Shown piece after piece: positions 11,783 to 21,584 of a stretch of 64,000 nucleotides of DNA. This stretch comes from Ascochyta rabiei (Eukaryota > Ascomycota > Dothideomycetes > Pleosporales > Didymellaceae), in assembly GCF_004011695.2 (NCBI RefSeq), contig NC_082413.1:1285001-1349000 (forward strand). The letters run 5' to 3'. The position numbers were made by a program, and so were the translations under genes. The notes beneath the pieces are model-generated. The model searched no databases, was not told where the DNA came from, and was given only the letters and a program-made list of their open reading frames with translations. How positions within the stretch are numbered: the stretch's first letter is position 1; every line of letters begins with the position of its first letter.

Positions 11783-13301
11783 AAAACACAGGTATTGATC
11801 AACGCGTCACTCAGGAGAGCCGCAACTTCCAGTAATCTGATGCACTCGGCGTATATCTGCTTGTCAGTCTTCTCTCTCTTGCTTGTTGGTGCCGTTTGCG
11901 CTTTTTTAGCCCGCACTATGTGTTTGCCATAGCCCCTTCGCCTGCTTCTTGACTACACCCGATCTACTCCATCCTCAAATCGACTGCTTGTTGCAATAGT
12001 ACGAATGCCCTAACCCCGAAAAGTAAATGTCACACTTAAACATTCATATGTCCCAAAGCTTGGACCAACATTCGCAGCCATCATATTCCCATGGCAGTCC
12101 CTCGCGATGACGGCTCAACGTTCGGAGTCGACATCCATTGGACAATTCACACTCACTAACAGCGCTACCTGAATCATGTGCGAAGCTATTCGCGCAAAAA
12201 AATCAAGTCTAGGCATAACGAAGACTGAGCACATCAGTGCACACATAACCGTTCAATCTCCATCAGCAACTACAATCTCGAAAAGCAAAGCGGAAGGGTC
12301 AGTGGAAGCGCTCCTAAGTAGGTTACTGTCTGGTTTAACAACTATCAGCTCGGGGCATATGTGGAGATGTCGCAAAGTACTTCAACCATGCACTACCTAC
12401 GTATATGCAGCTTCGGTACCGTGACACTCACGCACACACGAACCGATCATGATTTAAGATTTGAAAGATTTGTTGAGTTTCCTGAAATATGAAGGGGTAC
12501 GCAAACTAGCCGTTGCGATCGCGCTATCAGATGTATGTAGGTCTACCCTTCCCTCGCTCTTCCCTCGCTACCTTTACAATGCTCCCTTGTTTTAGAACGT
12601 GGTTCAGTTATGCAACAAGAGGATACCGACATTTAAGGGGCACTTATGCCGCATGATTCTGATTAGCAAGGCGGTTGGGCTCCATGGACGAACACATGCA
12701 GATCATTAAGCTAAAGCTAAGGAGATCCATATCAGCTTGAAGACTGCTAACTGTTCCAAGACCATAGTCTAGTCATTGTTCCTGGCTGCTTGAACGCAAT
12801 CACGCCCTCTACCTGATATCATTACTTGGGTTGTACCGAGAGAAGTGCAAGAGATCAAAGGTTGTTCAGGGAGTTCCTTTGATACTTGCTTGCAAAAAGC
12901 AAAAATAGCAGCTGCGCGAAAAATGCGAGATGGTGTTCAAGATTATTCTACACAACTTGGAGATTGTCTGCTCTCGTTAAGCTAACGAAACCCCAGGAAC
13001 GATGAAAAGAAGGCATTCGTTTGCGGGTGTGTCAAAGGAAGTTTAGCCCACTTTCAATGTTGAAGATTTGATGTAGAAGCGAGATTGCTGCAGCGTGGCC
13101 TCGAGCTCGACTAGAAGCTTGACTAGGAGCCGCTCGAGGCTTCAGTTACCCACAAGATTCAGATAGTAAGATATAGCATGAGCGAACAACGTCATGTTGG
13201 TAAGAAGCCTAAGTCTTAGGTTATGGTACCGAAGTGTATAGGGGAGACAGCCGTGCTTAGATCCTGTAGGCACGAGCCGTTGACCTGACTGTTCACATGC
13301 C
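11783..13301. other. Gene-free flank of the transposon block
   Basis: About 1.5 kb of moderate base composition with only short, unsupported open frames. It ends with the 8-bp target duplication CACATGCC (13294-13301) that borders the large transposon. Confidence 0.5.
13294..13301. repeat. Target-site duplication, left copy (CACATGCC)
   Basis: This 8-bp direct repeat is identical to 20165-20172 and lies immediately outside the inverted-repeat ends of the large element. Confidence 0.75.
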
Positions 13302-15888
13302 CAAAGTTGTCAACAATCAAGTCAATCAACTTGGCGGCACCGGCTTGAATTGGCTTAGTCAGCGCAATCAGAGCAGCAAATTAAATTAATTAGATTGCTG
13401 TGGAGGCTTAATTAACTTAGTTAATTAATTTAATTAAGTAATTTAGTGTAGTAAAAGAATACTCTAGTACAAAATTAGTAAGTATCTGTTCCCTAGTCTC
13501 CTATTGCGTACTTAGAGTCTATCTTATTGTTAGTCTACCCCTCTGTTTAGGCTCTATTTAGTGTTAAGAAACCTGTGCAGATCTAGCTGCGCAGTGCCTA
13601 TAGAGCTAATAATAAGTAACTATTTACTTTATACTGCTTAGGCTTAAGTAGATTACTAAGCTTACTAAACATACGCTTATAATTGCTGCTAGAGGCAGGG
13701 ATAGTAAGTATATTAATAGCTAACTGCGTAAGGTTAAGATATACTAGCTTAAGCTAGAGCTAATATATAACTACAGACTCTATAGTATTACTCTTATAAT
13801 ACTCCTGCGTCTACTGTAGCTTATACCTACACTAGTTATTATACTTATTAGTAACAGCTATAGCGCTAGTTAGTTTAGAGTTAATAACAGTGTTAATAGC
13901 GTTGTTAATAGAGCTACCTGCTGCTAGCTTTAGGTGCTGTAGAGGTAGCTCCTTAGGCTTATACGTAGCCTAAATCTATAGAAAGCTAATATAGCATCTA
14001 GCTAGTAGCTTAGTTTTATCTACCTATACTTTCTTATAGTATAATTTGTAGTATAAGTAGAGTAGTGTAGTAGTATAGTAGTATAGTAACTTAGTAAGCT
14101 TACTGTAGTATTTATTTAGCTTATTCTAGCTAGCACGTATATTAATTAGTAGGTAGTCTTTAGGTACATTATATACTTTGTAGTTAACTAATTTAAATAC
14201 TATAGTAATATTCTTATAGGTGTTAAGTAGATAATTAAACACTAGGATAACCTTATAGCTGGCGCTAAACTTACTGTAGATACCTCTGCCTTTAAGCTGC
14301 TTAGTAGCAAGCTTTAATAGCTAAAGGACTTACAAATAGTTAGTAAGTACCTCCTAATTAGCTGTAGTTAAGCTATTAGAGCGTATCTATAATAGCACGC
14401 TAACAGTACACACCTTACCTTAGCTTGTTTATAGGTTATCCTTAGTAGCTTAGTAGTAGATATAGTAACTAATATAAAGGTAGAGAGGCTCTTAGAGGTA
14501 GATAGTGCGCTTAATAGTAGCTTTATAGCTATTCTAGTAAGTAACAACTAGCTTAATAGGCAGTATAACCTTACGCTGCAGCTTAACTAGTAGGCTCTAA
14601 TTAGCGCAGTGTTAATAATTGTCTAGTAAATTATACTATTATAGTGTTTTAATGTAGTTAATAACTATAAAAAGTACGCTAATAGGTCTCTTATAGCGCT
14701 AAGACTCTATAAACGCTGCCTTATTAGCTGTAGTAGCTAGTAAGCTATTATAACTCTCTTTATTGCGCCTAAATATTACCTATTAGCTAATAAGATTTAT
14801 AATATAGTAGCTGTAGTGTAGTTATACATTACTTACGTTTTAGTTATAGATTTCTACTAACCTAGCTATAGTAAGGTTATTAGGGGTAGCGTTATTAAGA
14901 ATAAAACACTTTAGTTAGCTGCTGCGTACGCTAAATTGCTGTAGAATTAAGGTAATAACTTTACCTATCTTCTTGCTAGTGTAGTAACCTATAAGCTGCA
15001 GCAGAGCTAGTTACAGGTCTCTTACTTTGCTAGTAGTATTAGTAAAGTAAGTAATAATACCTAGAAAGGCATAATAGCTACCTTTAGCTAACTTTCTATT
15101 AAAACTTATATAGATCTTACTAACAGCGTTAGATAAGGCCTAAGTAACCTGTAGCTGTATAAACGCGTAGACCTTTATTACAAACCTTAATACGCTATTA
15201 TAGGACGCCTACAGCGCCTACGCTGCCTCTAGGTTTACAAACTCTATTATTTGCCTAAATAATAGTGTCTTAAACTTACAGAGTAGGTAGTTATTACTTA
15301 TAAGCTATAATACAGCAGCTATATAGAAGCCCTATATATTAAAGTTACTTATAGTGTTAGCTATTATACGCAGTAGCTACTAGCTATTAGTAAGTATTTA
15401 GCGTAATAATTGCTGCCTATTAGCTATAACTAGAGCTACTAGCTTACTGTTAGTAGTTATCTAATAAGCTGTAAGTAAGTAGTTAGCAGTAGAAGTAGTT
15501 ACGTTAGTAATGTTGTACTTACTGCTACCTTACGCGCACTGTTAATAACAAATATAGCAGATAAAGAAGACTTAATAAGGTAGTAATTTAGTAACTGTAT
15601 AATACCTATAGTAATAGACCTAGCTTTTCTTCTATAATAACTACGCTAATAGCTTTATTAACTTAGGTAATTACTACTAATTAAGACCTGTAAAGTTATC
15701 TATAAGCCCTTTAAACAGCGCATTAACACTATTACTAGGCTTACTAGAAGCCTCTGTAGCAGCTACAGAATCCTCCTCTAGCGCTAACGCGTTAGCTAGC
15801 TAATTATTACAGAATTAAGTCTCCTACAGCACCTTAGTTACTGCTAAGGAAGCTGTTAACAGCAGGTTAATAGGCAGAGAAGCCAGTA

Positions 15889-17752
15889 ACGTACCCCACG
15901 GGCGAGCCGCTCAACAGGCGAGCCGCTTACTTTTGCCAAGCCCCTACTAAACTCCACCCTATTATGGCCCAAAATAACCTAGTTTAGTGCTGCAAAGTGC
16001 AGTATGGCCTGTAATACTATTTAGAAACTACTTCTACCTCTTTCTAACACGTTCGCGCGTTATGTCCTGTCTGATTGCACTGTCTACAGCGTCTTTAGGA
16101 GGGCTTACCTCCTTTAGCGCGCACCTGCTTCTTTGCCTTCTTCCTATTACTACACGCCCTAAACTCCTTTAGAGTTATTAATTACAGGCTATCCTTAACT
16201 GTTAGGGTCCCTTCTGCCTAAACTTGCTTTCTTTTATGTAATTTTTGTTGTATAGCTGCCTTATTAGCAGCTTAAAGCTAAGTAATCTCCTGTTGCGCTA
16301 ACACTAGCTTATACGCAATTATTGCTGCCTCTTTTACTACCTTCTTAAACGCCTTAACTATAGAGGTAGGCGAACTATCTATATGCCTCTAAATCCTTGT
16401 CTTCACAAGCGTTAATTGCGACCTAAGTTTAAGGGTGTTGCTTAGGGTTTGCAACTGCCAGAGCTTGTTGTTAACAGGTAGTAGTAGTAATAGAGTGCGC
16501 AACTTCACGTTAAGGGCTATTATAACCTAGTCTGGGTTAAATAGGACTAATCTAGCACCTTAGAACCCTCCCTAGATGTTCTTAGAAGTAATTATAGCAT
16601 TGTAGGCGCGTATAAAGCATAGCAGGAACTCTGTCTTTATAATATAGTTAATCTAGTTATGTATAAGTATTTTAGCTTAGCGCCTATACGCCTTCTTTAA
16701 AGCAGCAAAACAACCTATATTAAGGGGCTGTGTAAGGTGTAATAAGTAAGAAGGCAAACAGAGAGTAATAATCTTGTTATCCTTGCAGTATTGCTAGAAT
16801 TTAAGAGAGTTATGGCTCTTATAACTATTAATAATAAGTAAATAGTAGGTGCTAATAGTACGCTCCTTTATATGCCTGTTAAAGTGCTTTAACTAGTTAA
16901 GACCAAGCTTGTTAGTAGTCCAGCTGTTATTAGAGACTCTAATAACCTAGTTATAAGGCAGATCCTCTTCTTTGTACTAGGCAGAGAGGTAGTAGTAGGC
17001 TTTAAAGATAAGGAAGGCTAGAATAGCCTATCCTTTAGCATTAATGCTCACTATAGCCGTAGCCCACTCTTAGTTGCCTGGCTAGATAGCCTTTGGCCGA
17101 CCCCGTCGTTCTGAAGCTGTAACAACTGCTTCTGGGGAGATCTGGCCTATTATGAAGCCTGTCTTGTTAAAGTTGTACGTGTCTTTATCCTAGATGCCAT
17201 ACTTAGCTTTAATATTAGCTACTAGGCCAAACCAGCCCTGTAGAACCTCAGAATCCTTACAGAGGGCTCTCTTGTAGTTGTACTTGCGATTAAACTTAAC
17301 TTTAAGCTTTAGGTGTTGCTTAACAAACGTACTAGGCCAGTTTACGCTAATAGGGCCTAGATTGCGCTTAGCGCGCAAAGAATTAGCTATAGTAGCTACA
17401 TCTAAGAGCTAAGAGGAAAATCCTTACACATCTAGCTCAAGAATATGCTTAATAATCACCTCCTTCTTATTATTATCTAGCTTCTATAAGTTAGCTATAG
17501 AATCTGCGCGTAAAGGTCGTCCTATGTGTTAGTTGCTTAGTGTCTTTTAAGGGACCCTGTAGATAGCTGCAGCGCGTTACTAAGAGAGATTTGCGTCTTG
17601 TTTAAGAGCCTGGAGCGCAAGCTGTATCTGAGCTTCCTTTAACGCGTCTAAATGGTGTTGTTAAGAAGACATTGGTGTAGGAGGAGAAGTTTGGTGGGGG
17701 CTTGGCAAAAGTGAGCGGCTTGCCTGTTGAGCGGCTCGCCCGTGGGGTACGT
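15889..17752 (-). mobile_element. Fot1/pogo-family transposon 1 (RIP-inactivated), nested
   Basis: This 1864-bp element is bounded by long inverted repeats starting ACGTACCCCACGGGCGAGCC, matched over roughly 65 bases with mostly transition-type differences, and flanked by TA target duplications (15887-15888, 17753-17754). Minus-strand translation shows a decayed Fot1/pogo transposase. An open stretch (17190-17378) contains SVNWPSTFVKQHLKLKVKFN and KYNYKRALCKD. Downstream are TYNFNKTGFIIG, where the family has NFDETGF so the catalytic Asp is now Asn, and NSYKSHNSLKF, where the family has DGHGSHNT, followed by PLNIGCFAALKKAYRR. Numerous TAG stops replace Trp or Gln codons. Size, TA target and motifs agree with Fot1-like Tc1/mariner elements. 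The inverted repeat itself holds an internal direct repeat of GGCGAGCCGCT. Confidence 0.9.
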
Positions 17753-17802
17753 TAGCAATAGCAATAATAGGGACTTAATTAGTAACAATAGCTGCTGTAA
17801 TA

Positions 17803-19665
17803 ACGTACTCCACGGGTGAGCGGATTAAACGGGTGAGCGGATCACTCTGCCAAGACCACACCAAATCTCTACCCTATTATAGCTCGCATTAGCCCACTTT
17901 GGCCTTATATACAGTAGTGCAGTATATAATATTATTTAGAAACATCTTCTACAGCCTTCTTACATGTACGTAAGTTATATCTAACATTATAGCACTTTGT
18001 ACAGCGTCTTTAGGTTACTTCCCCTCCTTTAGCGCGCACTTGCTTCTTTGCCTTCTTACTATTACCACACGCCCTAAACTTAGTTAGAGTAGTTAATTAA
18101 AGGCCTTCCTTAGCTGTTAGGACTCCCTCCTGCTGTAATTGCTTTCTTTTATGCAATTTACGTCGCGTAGCAGCCTTATTTGCTGCTTGAAGCCTAGTAA
18201 TCTCTCTTTAAGCTAACACTAGCTTATGCGCTACTATAGCTGCGCCTTTAGCAAGCTTTTTAAAGGCCTTAACTATTAAAGTTAGTAAGCTGCTTGCATG
18301 CCTTTAAATCCTCTCTTAAACCAGCGTTAATTACGACCCTAATTGCAGGGTAGTGCTTAGGGTTTAGGACTGCTAGGGCTTATCTTCTATAGTAGGTAGC
18401 GGTAGGGTACGTAGGCGGACATTAAGACCTATTATAACCTGTTCTGGGTTAAGGGGGACTATTCTAGCGCCTTAGAAGCCTCCTTAGATATTGCTAGAAG
18501 TAAATGTCTCCTTATAGGCGTCTATAAAGCATAGTAGGAACTTAGTTTTAGTAATATAAGTAATATAGTTGTATATAAGATTCTTAGCTTAGCGCCTATA
18601 TACCTTCTTTAGAGGGGCAAAATAACCCACATTTAGTGGTTATAAGAGGTAAGATAAGTGTAGAGGCATACACAGTGTAACAATCTTTACTTTCTTACAG
18701 TATTGTTAGAAGTTAAGGGAGTTGTAGCTCTTGTGGCTGTTAATAAGGAGCAGCTGGTGCACTCCTTAGGTGCGCGTCTTTGTATAGGCATTAAAGTGCT
18801 TTAACTAGTCTAGACTAAGCTTGTTAGTAGTCTATCTGTTCTTAGAGACTCTAATAACCCAGTTATAGGGCAGATTGTCCTCTTTGTACCAGGCAGAGAG
18901 GTGGTTGCAGCCTTTAAAGATAATAAAGGGTAGAATAGCCTACCCTGTGCCATTAATGCCCTGTATGACCGTTGTCCACTCTTAATTACCCTGCTGCACT
19001 GCCTTTAGCTGTCCTTAACACTCTAAGCCTATAACAACTGCTCCTGTTAATATCTAGCCTATTATAAAGCCTGTCTTATTAAAGTTGTATGTGTTATTGT
19101 TCTAGATGCTATACTTAGCTTTAACATTCGCTACAAGCCTAAACTAGCCCCTAATAATCTCTAGATCCTTACAGAGGGCTCTCTTATAGTCTTACTTGCG
19201 ATTAAACCTTACTTTAAGGTTAGGGCGGCGCTTAACAAACGTGTTAGGCCAGTTTATGCTAACATAGCCTATATTACGCTTAGCACGCAAAGAATTAGCT
19301 ATATTAGCTACAGCAGCCAGCTAAGGGGCAAATCCTTATATATCTAGCTTAAGGATATACTTAGTAATTACGTCCTCCTTAGTCTAGTTTATAATCTGTT
19401 AAACTGGCGTATAATTAGCTTATGCAGGTTGTTCTGTGTATTAAGCGTGTAGTGTGCTGTAAGGCGCGTTATATATAGCTGCAGCGCGTTACAGGGTAAG
19501 TATTACGTCTTATTTAATTGCCTAGAGCACAAGCTGTATTGCAGCTTCTCTTAAGGGCGTAGATTAATGTTGTTGTTGAGGCATTGCGTGGTAAGGTGGA
19601 GGTTTGGTGTGGTCTTGGCAGAGTGATCCGCTCACCCGTTTGATCCGCTCACCCGTGGAGTACGT
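17803..19665 (-). mobile_element. Fot1/pogo-family transposon 2 (RIP-inactivated), nested
   Basis: This 1863-bp relative of the preceding element lies only 50 bp from it. Its inverted repeats start ACGTACTCCACGGGTGAGCG, match over about 65 bases and are flanked by TA (17801-17802, 19666-19667). They contain an internal direct repeat GGGTGAGCGGAT. The interior aligns by eye with element 1 throughout, for example the shared words CCTTTAGCGCGCAC and CACGCCCTAAACT. It carries the same minus-strand transposase remnants with stops. The two ends differ between the elements at fixed positions (GCGAGCCGCT against GTGAGCGGAT), so they are related subfamilies rather than a recent duplication of one another. 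Confidence 0.88.
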
Positions 19666-20172
19666 TAGCTGTAATAGGCGCTAGGTAGGTAGCAGCATAA
19701 GCTGCCTTTAGCTCTCTAACAGCTGCTAGGTAGGCTTATAGCAACGTTTAGCTAGCAATTTAGCTGCCTTAGCTGCCTTAACACTATATTTAGGAGGTAT
19801 AGTAATAAAATAATATATATAAAGTAAGCTTATAGATAAGATAGGGTAGTAGTTAATATGTTAAAAGCAGTACGTATACGTATGTTAATAGCTAGAGGTA
19901 ACTAACTATTATAGGCAAGTAAGCTAATTAGTAGCTTAATAACAGAAAAGTACGCAATAATTAATTAACAACTACCTCTACAACCTTACTTTTTCTATGC
20001 CTTAGCTAAGCAAGTAAGCAATTAAGTTAACTTAAGCAATCTTACAGTCTATTATAGCTTAAATTGCTTGCAAAAACAGACGTACAGGATTAATTTAGTT
20101 AACTTGGCTATTTCTAATTAAGTTAATTAAGTTTACCAAGCCAGCTTGCTTGTTGACAACTTTGCACATGCC

Positions 20173-21584
20173 AATTCTCGCCAAGATTGACATGGTGGCG
20201 AAGCGATAACAGAACGAGACAGACCTCTGACCGACAAGGCGGACACGTTAGGTCTGCAAGCGAATCATATGCAGATGCGTTAGGTCTTAAAACATGATCG
20301 CCGGGCATGGAGCCAATTAAGGCTGAGAAAAGGTCGCAGGAAGTCTGGAGCAGCCGCGCTGGAGCAGCCGCAAGTGTTAGATTTGACGCGAGCGTCTATA
20401 CACATGGCTGTCAGATTGAAATGACGAATAGGGGGACCGAGAGTAAGCCTTAGCGCCTGGAATGCGTCTGTCTGAGGGATTATGCGGATTGGCGGTGGAA
20501 GCGAGAAATGAGAGCTGGGGGATCTCGAGGACGTCCCATCCCGATCATACCTAGGTATTGGAATTCGACCTTCTTGTAAATCATAACATGGTGCGAGACA
20601 TTGCAACTGAGATTTATACAATAACCTGTAGAGGATTTGTGCGGCCGTCACCGTATCGGGAACCTTGTGCTGGCAGTCAATTAACGCCGCTATCATTGTA
20701 TCTCAATCTTATCGATTGCGCCTGCGCTTGCCATTGGCAACTAAAAATAAGCCGAGGAGGATCGGCAGTTAGCGCTCAAGCGCGTGAACGCCGCACGAGC
20801 CCAAACAAGTTTTCCGCACAACATCCACACAGCACACAACACTATCTATCATTCGGATGCATCCCAGGTAATCTATCTTTCTCGAATGCGATTCTGAAGA
20901 TTCCGTCGGTATCTTGCGAGCTTGAGTATGCCTTGACGCACGCTGATACTTGGGACTTGGAAAGCATGAGGCTAGAAGCGCTTATATACTGTGCCACACC
21001 GTCGTCATCCACCCTGCCTCATGAGGGGGCCGATTGCTATTAATACTCCCAACTGCATATAGTGTCTTTCCTCCGGCGGCTACATTACTCACTAGGTCGG
21101 CCAGCTGGTCAGACAGCGGCTATACCCCATCTCTCTACGGCTCGACTCTCACCGGTGACCCGGCCCAACAGCGGCCGACGACCACGCCGCACACAAGTGT
21201 GCTAAATCAACACTCAGCCGACTCTCTTGGCACTTCTCGCCATGTTTTGCAGGTGGCTGGGAGCAGCCGTTGCGCTTAAGGTGTAAGGTGAATGGTCGGT
21301 GGTGTTGTTATGCACCACTTTTCAAAGAGAAGGCACTGTTGGTGTGGGAACATCCAGTGAGAGCGTGTCTTACCGTTTCATGCAGCTGCATTGCATATAT
21401 GCGGCTTTAGAAAATTGTACCTAAGCCTGCATGGTCACATTGTGCTATAGTCATACAGGTAAACTCGGTCCGCCTCTCTTTGGTCAAACAGTCATTCCAA
21501 CTATTTGTTTCTGCGAAACACATCCTTTCAAGGGCCTTGTTCTTTTCTATTGTTACACCAGCATTCACGTTCACGTTCGCTTTC
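20173..21584. other. Gene-free interval between transposon and DUF3176 array
   Basis: About 1.4 kb. Short open frames occur on both strands without recognisable domains. Base composition returns to normal immediately outside the transposon, so RIP-like decay has not spread visibly. The last 300 bases are the likely promoter of gene A. Confidence 0.45.

Larger units (their letters stand above)
13302..20164. mobile_element. RIP-degraded hAT-like DNA transposon carrying two nested insertions
   Basis: The left end begins CAAAGTTGTCAACAATCAAG (13302) and the right end, read in reverse complement from 20164, begins CAAAGTTGTCAACAAGCAAG: 15 bases perfect and 19 of 20 matched. Directly outside both ends lies the same 8-bp word CACATGCC (13294-13301 and 20165-20172), an intact target-site duplication. 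Eight-base duplications with short CA-starting inverted repeats are characteristic of the hAT superfamily. Once the two nested Fot1-like elements and one TA copy for each are removed, about 3.1 kb of host element remains (13302-15888, 17753-17802, 19666-20164). The interior is saturated with TpA, poor in CpA and TpG, keeps CpG-rich words, and has stops in all frames, the pattern left by RIP. I could not recognise transposase motifs in it, so the superfamily rests on the ends. Confidence 0.75.

Noticed and set aside
12176..12424. 82-residue open frame in the transposon flank
   Set aside because: No domain, no splice support and ordinary length for chance in this composition.
13440..15880. Arrays of CTAG, GTAGTA and TTAATTAA-like words resembling a satellite or regulatory region
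   Set aside because: Explained as RIP-saturated transposon interior: no fixed repeat period, and bounded by inverted repeats with a target duplication.
21480..21584. Upstream hydrophobic extension of DUF3176 copy A as a signal peptide
   Set aside because: The frame has no ATG before 21585, and other copies start directly with a polar cytosolic segment.
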